Positions 28,070-37,750 of a stretch of DNA of 64,000 bases are shown here, piece by piece. The DNA comes from Mycoavidus cysteinexigens_B (GTDB lineage: Bacteria > Pseudomonadota > Gammaproteobacteria > Burkholderiales > Burkholderiaceae). Numbering within the stretch: position 1 is the first letter of the stretch; every line of letters begins with the position of its first letter. The notes under the pieces were generated by a model. The model searched no databases. It was not told where the DNA came from and saw nothing but the letters and a program-made list of their open reading frames with translations. Location: assembly GCA_031963465.1 (NCBI GenBank), contig JASSUG010000002.1, forward strand, positions 1-64,000, read 5' to 3'. The position numbers were made by a program, and so were the translations under genes.

Positions 28070-29184
28070 AAGGGCAAAATCAACCTAACAATCGCCGTCG
28101 CAATATGCTCAAGACCGTCATAGCCGGTTTGGGTGTAGCCGCAGTGGTGGGGGCACCATTTGTTATAACCTCCCTCAAAAAAAACACCCAAAAATCCAAA
28201 CAGAAAATTATTATTCGCACCTCGGGCGGCAAGGATCAGATCGCCTATACAAAAATACTCTTCGAGCCTTTCACACAGGAAACCGGGATTGAAGTAAAGG
28301 GCATTCCATCCACTGTGGAACCTATTGCAGAAATTAAAACGATGGTCGATACAGGAACCTATCATTGGAATATGGCATGCCTTGGCAATCGAGCTATTCC
28401 AATTTTGGGCCCAGATTATTTGGAAAAGCATCAGCTTGAGCGAGATCCCATCGTTTCCACCATCATGCCGCACCTTTTATCAGAGTGTAGCGTCGGGATG
28501 AATATTTACTCTATAGTGCTCGCGTATCGAAAGGAGGCGTTCAAAGGACGCCAAGCACCTGTGACGTGGAAGGATTTTTGGGATGTGGAAAATTTCCCGG
28601 GCCGCCGCGCTTTGCGTAAAATCCCTTTTGATACGATCGAAGAGGCGTTACTTGCCGATGGTGTACCTCTAGGGGAAGTGTATTCTGGTAATAATCTAGC
28701 CCGCGCCTTTCGCAGTTTAGATAGAATCAAGCCGCATATCTCCGTCTGGTGGCAAAATGCGCCCCAATCTGAACATCTCTTGAGAACGGGCGAAGTAGAT
28801 TTACTGCCTGCTTTTTCGATCTCTGCATTAGCCGCTATTGAAGGGGGCGCGCCGGGTGCGTTTTCCTGGGATCAACATATCTACGGGTACGATAATTGGA
28901 CTATTTTAAAAGGCACGCCTAATGCGGATGCGTGTCGTCAATTTATTCAGTTTGCCACCGATCCAGATCGACAAGCACGCCTTATCCCCTATGGGATAGC
29001 GCCTACCCAGGCTAGTGCCTTGGAACCAAGCATTTTAAAAAAAAATGGTATTGATCTCAAATATGTAAAGCAACTTCCCACTTATCCAGACAACTTAAAA
29101 AAAGGGATGCCTAGCGATGGCGTGTATTGGGCGGAGAAACATAGTTCAATCGTCGAACGCTTTAATCAGTGGATGCTAAGTTGA
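28066..29184 (+). CDS. Tat-type periplasmic solute-binding protein, PotD-like (SBP copy 5)
   Basis: 372 residues. Leader PNNRRRNMLKTVIAGLGVAAVVGAPF contains RRRNMLK, then a hydrophobic segment. The mature part begins IIIRTSGGKDQIAYTKILFEPF, and the rest follows the family: DFWDVENFPGRRALRK, PFDTIEEALLADG, SVWWQNAPQSEHLL, AFSWDQHIYGYDNW, ERFNQWMLS. It is closest to copy 1 at 2809 (shared MACLGNRAIP and HLLSECSVGMN or DYSVGMN segments). It is coupled to the upstream LysR gene and followed after 117 bp by cdiA-2, with no cdiB and no ABC transporter genes. Confidence 0.82.
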   Translation: MKGQNQPNNRRRNMLKTVIAGLGVAAVVGAPFVITSLKKNTQKSKQKIIIRTSGGKDQIAYTKILFEPFTQETGIEVKGIPSTVEPIAEIKTMVDTGTYHWNMACLGNRAIPILGPDYLEKHQLERDPIVSTIMPHLLSECSVGMNIYSIVLAYRKEAFKGRQAPVTWKDFWDVENFPGRRALRKIPFDTIEEALLADGVPLGEVYSGNNLARAFRSLDRIKPHISVWWQNAPQSEHLLRTGEVDLLPAFSISALAAIEGGAPGAFSWDQHIYGYDNWTILKGTPNADACRQFIQFATDPDRQARLIPYGIAPTQASALEPSILKKNGIDLKYVKQLPTYPDNLKKGMPSDGVYWAEKHSSIVERFNQWMLS

Positions 29185-29204
29185 CTCAAGGCTTAATTTA
29201 TTGG

Positions 29205-29301
29205 GGCTGTATTTGTGGCCTTTGATGTTTCGCCGCGAGCATTGCTCGTATTTGGTAAATAACTGACAAAGAACAGCATTCAAACTGGCTCACTAGTTTG
29301 A
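29205..29301 (+). promoter_or_regulatory. Structured leader upstream of cdiA-2
   Basis: Homologous to the 15083-15176 leader. It has CGAGC-ATT-GCTCG at 29236-29248 and a 9-bp stem ATTCAAACT / AGTTTGAAT at 29278-29286 and 29295-29303, replacing the ACGGG/CCCGT stem of the other copy. The second arm overlaps the ATG at 29302, which favours translation from ATG at 29314 behind GGGGG. Confidence 0.45.
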
Positions 29302-32300
29302 ATGGGGGTATTAATGATGTTGAAAGTAGTTAATGCATCAGCTGAACAGGTTCCAACAGCCTCCGCTTCATCCAATGAGCAGAGGCAAACCACAACGGAT
29401 GCTCATACGGCGGCGCATCCCCCTCCTGTCGATATTGCCCCACCCAATTCAGCGGGCATCTCGTATAACTCGTATCAAGAGTTCGAAGTTACCTCCTCAG
29501 GCATAGTGCTAAATAATGACCCTGCAGTGCGAATGATCTTAAATAAGACCATAGGGTACAGGCCATCCAAACTCGATGGCATCGTAAAAATCGCAGGACA
29601 ACGAGCACAACTGGCCTTTTCCAATGCCAATGGCATGCATTTATGGGGATGCAATTTTCTCAATACCAGCCGCATCATATTTGCGGCTGGTGAGCCTATT
29701 ATCAGCAGCGATGGCAATCTTGGCGCATTTCTCGTAAACAAAAAAGGCCAAATTACCATCAACAGTGTCGCAAAACTCAAGCAGTTTGATCAAATCGACC
29801 TCATCGCCTATTCCGTCAAAATAGATGGAGAGTTGCAGGCAAATACAATCAACATTAGCACTGGCAAGCATCAAGTTAATTACACAAAGTTGGGCGTCCC
29901 GGTGATTGCCACTCAGCCAGCAGTAAGCGTCCAGAGTAGGCAAAATCTGCCCAAATTAAATCAAGTCAGCGCGGGGTGGCTGAGATTCACAAAGAATGCC
30001 AAAGTACATGCTTATGAACACCTTAGAATTAAAGCGGCTCTCTTATACAACTCGAGTCATCAGATTCAGTCAAACGGTGATGTCACACTTGAAGTTGATC
30101 GCTTAGACAATGCTGGCGCCATCCGTGCACAGCGCGATCTCTCGTTGTTAGGAAAAGAACTGGAGAATCAAGCAGGCGCTTTGATCGACGGGCGAGTTCT
30201 AGCGCTCACTCTACACGATCAACTCAGAAACCGCGGGGTGATCCAAGGCAGCACCGTGGCTATTAGTGCACAGAGTCTAACCAATGATGGCACTGAGGAT
30301 ACGGACGAACATCAAGCTGGGGTAATCATGGCGCGCCGCCAACTTACCATCGGAGCACAGACTCTACATAACCAAGAACATGGCTTAGTGCATAGCGATG
30401 GCGAATTGACAATCGGCGGTCCCCTCAATGCCCAGGGCAAAATAAAAGGTTCAGCACAGAGTCTAACCAACGCCACGTCCTCTACCATTGGATCAAGAGA
30501 TAAGCTGTCGATTCAAGCCGATCATTTGGATAATCAAAATGGGCAAATCACAGCGGGTTCAGATTTTTTCCTGAAGAGTAAAGTTCTCAATAATACGCGA
30601 GGTCATATAGAAGTTAACGGGGATCAAAGCGTATTAGATATACAGGTCAATGCGATTGACAATACTGCAGGCCGGTTACTCCACACGAGCACAGGACAAG
30701 CTCAGATTGTGGCCCACTACTCAATAATAAATGGCAATGATGAAGGTGAAAAAGGAGCCGGTTTAATCTTTGGTCAAGGTCTTCTTTCTGTCACCTCACC
30801 TAAAATAGCAAATATTGAAGGTGGAAAAATCCTTTCGAATCAAGCGCTCAAAATAAAAACCCCCTCTTTTTTAAATAATCAAGCTGGCACCTCACCCGAA
30901 ATAGAGAATAGTGAAGATGAGGAAATCCCCACGAATCAAGCACGCAAAATAAAAATTGCCTTTTTTTTGAATAATCAATCTGGCACGTTGTCAGCCAGTC
31001 AAAAAATCGAAATTGACACCATCGTCTTAAATAACCGTAAAGGAAAAATCATTGTAGGGGCGGATGAGGCATCCAAGGCGGGGAATTCCGACACACACTA
31101 CCCATCGCAACCCACCCATAACGCTAACTTGCTTGAAGTGCATGCGAAGGAAGTGTTAAACCATGATAAAGGTCAGATCATCAACACCGGTATAGGTGAA
31201 ATAAAGATTTTTTCGGATGCGATCAAAAATAGCGAGGGTATAGATCAAGAAACACAAGGCGGCCTGATCAGTGCTCAAGGCGAAGTCATGATGGAGGCGA
31301 AGGGTATCTCCAATGGGGATAACGGTCAGATTTCAGGGAAGAATGTCAATCTGAAAGCAGAACAATCCTTCACCAACCTCAACGGTACAGTGTCTGCAAG
31401 CGATAGATTATCGCTGAAAAGTAAAATTTTTTTGAATTGTATGGAAGGGGTTTTGCAAAGCGATGGAGATCTCTATGTTTCAGTAGATCGTTTAATCAAC
31501 GATAGTATTTTGCACGGCAAGGGTCAAGTCGTGATCGAGGGTGAAGAGATAGAGAATAATAAACAGGGATGGAACGACAACTACAAAATTCTGCACCTTC
31601 CTGAAAAGCACGTGTTGAAACCAGGCTCGGCTTTGATTGTTGGCGATACGGTTTCAATCGGCGCGCATGATCGACCCAATTCTATGTTGATTAACACGGC
31701 GGGTGTGATCTTTGCGCAAAAGAGCCTCCAGATTGGCGTCACGCAGATTGGAAATTACGGCCATGGCTTGTTTTATAGTGGAGGTTCCTTAACCATTGGT
31801 GGTGAACTCGACGCCCAGTTCAAAGTAAAGGGCATCAACGAGGTTGTCCATAATAGAGGCTCGACGATAGATGCGCTAGGCTCTATCGCAATCCACTCAA
31901 AAGCGCTGCACAATGAAAACTCGCACTGTACTGTTCAGGAACAGATAGTCGAGCAACGAAGCATCGACGAGTATCTGCCAGAAAACGGGGAGCAGCGCTA
32001 TAGCGGAGGTGAGGTCGAATGGATTGACGCCGATGGGTCGCGTCTCATTGTGCGAAATGGAGGGCCGAAGTTTGCAGATTTTACACACTACAAATATAGT
32101 CATACGGTCACAAGGACGGTCGTCACGCATAGTGAGCCCGGCAAAATTCAAGCAGGCGGCACGATCCAATTGTCAGGAAAGGTGATCAACGATAAAAGCC
32201 AGATTACGGCAGGTGGCACACTGAGCGATTTTGATGGCACACCGGCACAGATCGATAACCGTGATGCGATGGGCAAGCAGATCACCACCGATGAAGGTAC

Positions 32301-35300
32301 GGCGCGATATTCAAGATTAGACTGGTGCGGAGGATTATTCAGTCGGGGTTGGGAGCGTACTTGGAGAGGACACACGCCCTACGGCATGAGAAATCTAGAG
32401 CAGTTCAATTTGAATATAGCGACCTCTCAAGAGCATACGACGGTCGTCCATCAAGAGCCCTCTACAGCGTTGGTGCTGAGCACGTCTACTCTAACAAACG
32501 CCAGCCCGTTCTTAAATAGTAGCTTGCAACACTTTCAACCCGATCCTAACCAACCCTATCTGATTCAAACTGATTCCCGTTTTACGCGCAGCAGTGATAC
32601 CGTTTCTAGCAATTTCTTGCTGAACTTACTCAATCTCGACCCCCAACGCTTACCCAAGCGCTTAGGAGATGGCTTTTATGAACAGCAACTGATTCGTGAC
32701 CAGATCATTGGCTTGACAGGCCACTACTATCTATCCGGATATCGAAACCCAATTACTGAATTCAAAGCTTTAATGCATAGAGGCGCAAACTGGGCCAAGC
32801 AGCATAATCTGACGCTAGGTATAGAACCCACGCCGCAGCAAATTGCCGCATTAAGCGCGAGCCCAGTCTGGCTGGTGAATCAAAGCGTTAAATTACCTGA
32901 TGGCTCAGAACAGACGGTTTTGATGCCCAAAGTCTATCTAGCTAACAGAGATGCCAGTCCAGTTCCACTGGGCGGCTCGCTGATTTCAGCTAACGCCATT
33001 GAACTACAGAGCGACCGTCCACTAAAAAATGCTGGCACGATACTAGGCCGCGGTAAGGTGAACCTCACCTCACGCAATATTGATAACCAGCGCGGCGCAA
33101 TCGTCAGCTTGGATACCCTATCGATGCAGGCGAGCCATAACATCGATAGCCGTGCTGGCCAGTTGATTGCCGTCAAAAAAATCATCCTAAAAGCCGGTCA
33201 TGATATCCACCTCCAGAGTCAAACCCATACGACCCATGCAGCGAGTGGTAGCCAGACGTCTCTAGATGGCCTCACCCAGGTCCAAACCAAGCAGTTGGAA
33301 GCGTATGCCGAATCGGACATTCATCTGGCGGCAACCCAAATCAAGGTGGATGAAAATGCCAGTTTAGAAGCCAGAGGTGACCTAACTTTAGGCACAGCCA
33401 CCGTAAGCGCTCAGCACCAGTTGGCATGGGATGCGCGTAATGGGCTAAGCGTAAGCAAAAATACCGAAGTCGGCTCTCTCATTCAAACCGGTGGAGCACT
33501 TGAACTCAAGGCAGGTCGAGATATTCATGCGGTTGGCGCTCATGTGAATGTCGGAGCAGCACTTTCCGTCAAAGCTGATCGGGATATTAACGTGGCGGCA
33601 GCCCATGAAGAACTCGATTTTGCCGAATCTCACTATTCTGAATCGAGCAATTTCTTCTCTTCTTCGAGCGAATTAACGCAAAACAAACTGTATAGAAAAC
33701 AAGCATTGAGCAGTACCTTCTCAGGCGATACCGTCAAGGTGGAAGCTGGGCATGATCTTAGTGTGACGGGCTCAAATATCATTGGCATGCGCGCTGTGGG
33801 TTTGTACGCTGACAATGACATCAAACTAAACGCTGCGCAGCAGGTTGAGAAAGCGAGCCATTATTCAGTTAAAGAGCGTTCTGGCTTATTGGACAGCGGC
33901 AGTTTGGGTTTTGCCATTGGCGAGCGCCAACAAAAAGATGAATTTGAAGGCGAAAACACACCGCATATAGGTACCGTTATTGGCAGTGTCTCAGGCGATA
34001 TTCAGGCCATCGCGGGCCGTGAATATCACCAAAGCGGCAGCCAACTGGTAGCGCCTGAGGGCAATATCGAGGGGAAGGCACTCAAAGGCACAGTCGTTCC
34101 GGTCTATGAACAAGGCCGACGCTGGCAGCATAACGAATTGCACCAATCCGGCTTAACCGTCTCAGTCAGCGCGCCAGTGATTGCTGCTGCACAAACAGGC
34201 CAGCAAATGCTTCAAGCCAGCACGCAAGTGAGTGATCTGCGCATGCACGCTTTAGCCGCTAGCACTATCGTACTCGGGGCTAAAAACGCCTACGATGCGA
34301 TCCAAGCCGATCCCAAAGCCGCCGGCGGCGTTACCGTCAGCGCGATGATCGGTGAAAGTCATCAGGAGTTCCAACAAACCCAGCTGAGCACCACCGCGTT
34401 GGGCAGCGCAATCAAAGCGGGTGGCACGGTGCGCTTGGATATGAAGGGTTTAGGTGAAGCGTCAACCCTCTCTGTCATCGGCTCCCAGATTGAAGCCAAG
34501 CAAGATGTCGAGCTCAACATAGAAGGTCGACTGAACGTTGAGGCAGCGCTGAATACCTTTAGTCAGCACAGCGAGCGCCATAACCAGAGTAGCGCAGTAG
34601 GAATGGCAGCCACATTCGGCACCCATAGCTCAGTGGGGGCATCCGCCACAATCAGTCTTGGGCGTGGCCACACAGATGGCATTGAAGTTAGCCATACACC
34701 CGCTCAGATCAAAGCCGGTCGCAAACTGATGTTAGAGGCGCAAAGCGATGTCCACTTAAAAGGCGCGCAACTCTCTGGCCAGCAAGTCGAAGCCAGAATC
34801 GAGGGGGACCTTGAAATTGAAAGTTTGCAGAACACAAACAGCTATAACAGCCACTATCAAAGTATCAGTGGCAGCGCCACGGCAGGACCGACTTCTGCCG
34901 TCAGCGTTAACTTCTCACAACAGAAGATAGACAGTACTTATCGGAGCGTAGCGGAGCAAGCGGGTATCCAAGCCAATGACGGAGGTTTCCAGATTAAAGT
35001 CAAAGGCGATACAAAGCTGGTTGGCGGGGTGATCGCAAGTACAGATCGAGCAATTGCAGAAGGCAAGAATCAATTTGTAACGGCGACTCTGGGTACCAAT
35101 GATATTACCAATCAGGCTAAGTACGATGCACTCAGCCTAAGCTTAGGCGTAGGTTACAGCTCAAGTGGAAAAAACGTAGGCTCGAGCCAGTCTGGCGAAG
35201 CCGTCACGCCTGCGCATAGCGGCAATCAGCTGGCGAGCCGCAAAGGCATCAGCCCCTCGATACCCATTGCAATGAGTGCTTCAGGCACAGCATCGTCTAC

Positions 35301-37026
35301 AACAAAGAGCAGCATCAGTGGCGCTCAGATCGTGATTACAGATGAGACCCGGCACAAAGCGTTAACAGGGCAAAGTTCAGAGGACACCCTCGCCAGCCTA
35401 AACCGTGATCTAGCGCTCAACCATTCGTCGCTCGTACCCATTTTTAATCAAGCTGAGATTGAAGCAGGCTTTGAGATCGTGGGCGCGTTGGGCCGAGAAG
35501 TGAATACGTTCGTTCAACATAGAGCCAAAGATGCGGATCGTAAGATTCAACAAGCTAAAAGTAAAGAAACGCTCGCCAATCAAAACGCGTTGATCCCGGA
35601 GGAGCTGCGGCAGCAGTTAAAGGAAGACGCAGCTGAGTTGCGTGTGCAAGCGAAAGCGTTAAATGATAAGTGGGGCCCAGGTGGCCTCAACCGGCGAGTA
35701 TTAACTGCGTTAACAGCAGCAGCCTCTGGCAATGTAACGGGTACAACCGCACAGTTTGTGCAAAGTGGCGTGGTGAATTTGATCCAGCAGCAAGGCGCAA
35801 GCTATATCGGCAAGCTGGTGCAAGCTAAGGCTCTAACAGAAGGCAGTCCAGCGCATGCGACACTACATGCCTTAGTGGCAGTTGGCGGAGCAATCGCGAG
35901 CAATCAAAGCGTAAGTGCTAGCGCGATAGGAGGAGCCACTTCCAGTTTATTGACGAACTTATTCACAACAGATGCTGATGCAACGCAACAAGAGCAAGAA
36001 GCCAAACGCAATCTATTGGCAAGTTTAGTCACGGGTATTGCCGCAGCCGTTGGGCAAGATCCATCCTCAGCGCTAACGAGCGCGAGTATAGCGATAGAGA
36101 ACAACTGGCTGGCTACAGAGCAAAAGGCGCAGGCCCAAAAAGAATTAGAAGACTGTGAAGATAGTCTCGTCTGCAAAGCAGGGACAATGATTAAATGGAC
36201 GGGTGTTTCAGCTAAGCAGGATGCATTAACGATGTCAGGTCTGCTCAGCGGTTTGGCTGAAGCGGGTTGGGCAGATGCAGAAGGGGTAGTTGAATTTTGT
36301 AAGGATCTCCCCGGTAGCCTAGCAGGATTGGCTTCTCTGATTAACAAAGAAGTACGGGATCAAATAGGCGAAGCGATTGCCGCTGAGTTAGATGCCAAAA
36401 TTAGCCGGATGCAGATCGCAGTGGAGAAAGGTAGCGACCAGAATGCCGTGCAACTGGGTCGAGATTTAGGTAATTTAATTTGGCACGTAGGCTTGATAGC
36501 GATACCGGCAGTCGGGGTAACCAAGCTCACTATGTCGCTGGGAAAAGCTGGGGTTCGTTTAGGTAAGAAAACACTGGAAGAATTTTCTAGCCTCTCTAAG
36601 GTTGAACACTTGGCGAAAGCGGGTGGCGCTTCTGCCGCTGATGGTAAGCTGCTGACAACCGCTAGCCAGTCAGCAAATGTTTCAAAAATAGAAGCGAAGT
36701 TACAGTACTTCTTTGGAAAAGCAACAGGGAAAAAACACAATACTGATCGCTCTATAAGAATGCTCCGCGAGCTTGAAAGAATTGGGCTATTTGATACCCC
36801 TGCTGCTCGGCAATACCTATCTAAGTCTATTTTAGAGGCTTACGGTAATCCTGGAAGTTTTGTTCGCATTCTAGAAAATGGTCATGTGTTACGCGAGTCG
36901 CTGTTAATGGGACCGAACGGTGCTGCGATTCTGGAAACAACTTGGGTGGATAATCTTTTGTCCACAGGAAAAATAATTAAGTCTAAGGGTGGTCGGTACC
37001 GCCACAAAATTACACCAGGAGAATAA
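29302..37026 (+). CDS. cdiA: CdiA-like contact-dependent toxin with unrecognised C-terminal domain (CdiA-2)
   Basis: A 2574-residue paralogue of CdiA-1. It has the same TPS-like domain (GISYNSYQEFEV, GCNFLNTSRIIFAAGEP) and no clear Sec leader. FHA repeats follow, with an extra internal duplication around 30840-31000 (repeated NQA-KIK-FLNNQ-GT units) that accounts for part of the added length. From the PYLIQTDSRFT region to the pretoxin domain it is almost identical to CdiA-1. IENN lies at residues 2265-2268. Divergence begins about 110-120 residues later, near KTLEEF. The last about 140 residues (KLQYFFGKATGKKHNTDRSI, then GLFDTPAARQYLSKSI, then SKGGRYRHKITPGE) form a different toxin. A BECR-type RNase is possible from the basic, His/Arg-rich end, but I cannot identify it. 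Confidence 0.86.
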   Translation: MGVLMMLKVVNASAEQVPTASASSNEQRQTTTDAHTAAHPPPVDIAPPNSAGISYNSYQEFEVTSSGIVLNNDPAVRMILNKTIGYRPSKLDGIVKIAGQRAQLAFSNANGMHLWGCNFLNTSRIIFAAGEPIISSDGNLGAFLVNKKGQITINSVAKLKQFDQIDLIAYSVKIDGELQANTINISTGKHQVNYTKLGVPVIATQPAVSVQSRQNLPKLNQVSAGWLRFTKNAKVHAYEHLRIKAALLYNSSHQIQSNGDVTLEVDRLDNAGAIRAQRDLSLLGKELENQAGALIDGRVLALTLHDQLRNRGVIQGSTVAISAQSLTNDGTEDTDEHQAGVIMARRQLTIGAQTLHNQEHGLVHSDGELTIGGPLNAQGKIKGSAQSLTNATSSTIGSRDKLSIQADHLDNQNGQITAGSDFFLKSKVLNNTRGHIEVNGDQSVLDIQVNAIDNTAGRLLHTSTGQAQIVAHYSIINGNDEGEKGAGLIFGQGLLSVTSPKIANIEGGKILSNQALKIKTPSFLNNQAGTSPEIENSEDEEIPTNQARKIKIAFFLNNQSGTLSASQKIEIDTIVLNNRKGKIIVGADEASKAGNSDTHYPSQPTHNANLLEVHAKEVLNHDKGQIINTGIGEIKIFSDAIKNSEGIDQETQGGLISAQGEVMMEAKGISNGDNGQISGKNVNLKAEQSFTNLNGTVSASDRLSLKSKIFLNCMEGVLQSDGDLYVSVDRLINDSILHGKGQVVIEGEEIENNKQGWNDNYKILHLPEKHVLKPGSALIVGDTVSIGAHDRPNSMLINTAGVIFAQKSLQIGVTQIGNYGHGLFYSGGSLTIGGELDAQFKVKGINEVVHNRGSTIDALGSIAIHSKALHNENSHCTVQEQIVEQRSIDEYLPENGEQRYSGGEVEWIDADGSRLIVRNGGPKFADFTHYKYSHTVTRTVVTHSEPGKIQAGGTIQLSGKVINDKSQITAGGTLSDFDGTPAQIDNRDAMGKQITTDEGTARYSRLDWCGGLFSRGWERTWRGHTPYGMRNLEQFNLNIATSQEHTTVVHQEPSTALVLSTSTLTNASPFLNSSLQHFQPDPNQPYLIQTDSRFTRSSDTVSSNFLLNLLNLDPQRLPKRLGDGFYEQQLIRDQIIGLTGHYYLSGYRNPITEFKALMHRGANWAKQHNLTLGIEPTPQQIAALSASPVWLVNQSVKLPDGSEQTVLMPKVYLANRDASPVPLGGSLISANAIELQSDRPLKNAGTILGRGKVNLTSRNIDNQRGAIVSLDTLSMQASHNIDSRAGQLIAVKKIILKAGHDIHLQSQTHTTHAASGSQTSLDGLTQVQTKQLEAYAESDIHLAATQIKVDENASLEARGDLTLGTATVSAQHQLAWDARNGLSVSKNTEVGSLIQTGGALELKAGRDIHAVGAHVNVGAALSVKADRDINVAAAHEELDFAESHYSESSNFFSSSSELTQNKLYRKQALSSTFSGDTVKVEAGHDLSVTGSNIIGMRAVGLYADNDIKLNAAQQVEKASHYSVKERSGLLDSGSLGFAIGERQQKDEFEGENTPHIGTVIGSVSGDIQAIAGREYHQSGSQLVAPEGNIEGKALKGTVVPVYEQGRRWQHNELHQSGLTVSVSAPVIAAAQTGQQMLQASTQVSDLRMHALAASTIVLGAKNAYDAIQADPKAAGGVTVSAMIGESHQEFQQTQLSTTALGSAIKAGGTVRLDMKGLGEASTLSVIGSQIEAKQDVELNIEGRLNVEAALNTFSQHSERHNQSSAVGMAATFGTHSSVGASATISLGRGHTDGIEVSHTPAQIKAGRKLMLEAQSDVHLKGAQLSGQQVEARIEGDLEIESLQNTNSYNSHYQSISGSATAGPTSAVSVNFSQQKIDSTYRSVAEQAGIQANDGGFQIKVKGDTKLVGGVIASTDRAIAEGKNQFVTATLGTNDITNQAKYDALSLSLGVGYSSSGKNVGSSQSGEAVTPAHSGNQLASRKGISPSIPIAMSASGTASSTTKSSISGAQIVITDETRHKALTGQSSEDTLASLNRDLALNHSSLVPIFNQAEIEAGFEIVGALGREVNTFVQHRAKDADRKIQQAKSKETLANQNALIPEELRQQLKEDAAELRVQAKALNDKWGPGGLNRRVLTALTAAASGNVTGTTAQFVQSGVVNLIQQQGASYIGKLVQAKALTEGSPAHATLHALVAVGGAIASNQSVSASAIGGATSSLLTNLFTTDADATQQEQEAKRNLLASLVTGIAAAVGQDPSSALTSASIAIENNWLATEQKAQAQKELEDCEDSLVCKAGTMIKWTGVSAKQDALTMSGLLSGLAEAGWADAEGVVEFCKDLPGSLAGLASLINKEVRDQIGEAIAAELDAKISRMQIAVEKGSDQNAVQLGRDLGNLIWHVGLIAIPAVGVTKLTMSLGKAGVRLGKKTLEEFSSLSKVEHLAKAGGASAADGKLLTTASQSANVSKIEAKLQYFFGKATGKKHNTDRSIRMLRELERIGLFDTPAARQYLSKSILEAYGNPGSFVRILENGHVLRESLLMGPNGAAILETTWVDNLLSTGKIIKSKGGRYRHKITPGE

Positions 37027-37562
37027 TGATGATCTCTATTGCTGAGTCTTTTGATAATGTCAGTGACCTTGAGTACGTACTCAAGGGTAAATATGAAAAA
37101 TGGCTAATATTGGGTTCTAAGCATCCAGTAATTAATGAATGTTATTTGCTTAAATCTGATTCAAATGAACTGGATTTTGGGCTTGGTATAGCAGTTACAG
37201 GCACAGGCATAATGCCTAAAATATTGCTTGTTGAAAATTATCAAACTGTGTATATAGGCTTTGATTCTTACATAGCAGCAGTCTCCACTATTCGACCATC
37301 CTCAACAATTGCAAGCCGATTGTCTGAGCTAGATGGGGTCTTTTTTGATATGTTTCTACTGAAAAATGGAAATATCTGCGTTATTCATGAAATAGGTGCG
37401 CAAGTTTTTACTAGAGACTTAACAGGAATATGGAGTGTTGGCACAGACATCATCTCAGATTGGGTTATTAATGATGAACAGGGGATACTTTCGCTAACCG
37501 AAATGGACACAGGGAAAGTTATAAATATCTCAATTTCAACGGGTGCTATTTTATCGGCTTGA
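37026..37562 (+). CDS. cdiI: Putative immunity protein for CdiA-2, unrecognised family
   Basis: 178 residues, starting at the cdiA-2 stop (1-base overlap at TAATG), the normal place for cdiI. No signal peptide or membrane segment is visible. The sequence alternates hydrophobic strands and turns (KILLVENYQTVYIGFDSYIA, then FDMFLLKNGNICVIHEIGAQVF), suggesting a mostly beta protein. I do not recognise a family. It is unrelated to the PoNi-like immunity protein of CdiA-1, which fits its different toxin. The A/T-rich composition relative to the cdiA stalk suggests the toxin/immunity pair was acquired separately. Confidence 0.65.
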   Translation: MMISIAESFDNVSDLEYVLKGKYEKWLILGSKHPVINECYLLKSDSNELDFGLGIAVTGTGIMPKILLVENYQTVYIGFDSYIAAVSTIRPSSTIASRLSELDGVFFDMFLLKNGNICVIHEIGAQVFTRDLTGIWSVGTDIISDWVINDEQGILSLTEMDTGKVINISISTGAILSA

Positions 37563-37750
37563 AGTGGAGCGGCGACCCTCTATTCCGGATTTAGTTTTCA
37601 GAGACATAACGTTTACCTCTCTCTAACAGCGCACCCCACCGACTCAGGACTCACGGCGCATATGCTCCCGCTTTTAATTTTTAAGCGTCTAAATCTAACT
37701 GCTGCAAAGTGGCTTCATAATTTTGTCCGCCATAGAAAATATTGATAATA

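Noticed and set aside
15177..37026. Possibility that the two cdiA genes are an assembly duplication
   Set aside because: N-terminal stalks, tips, immunity genes and flanks differ clearly, so they are real paralogues, although the near-identical middle could mislead short-read assembly.
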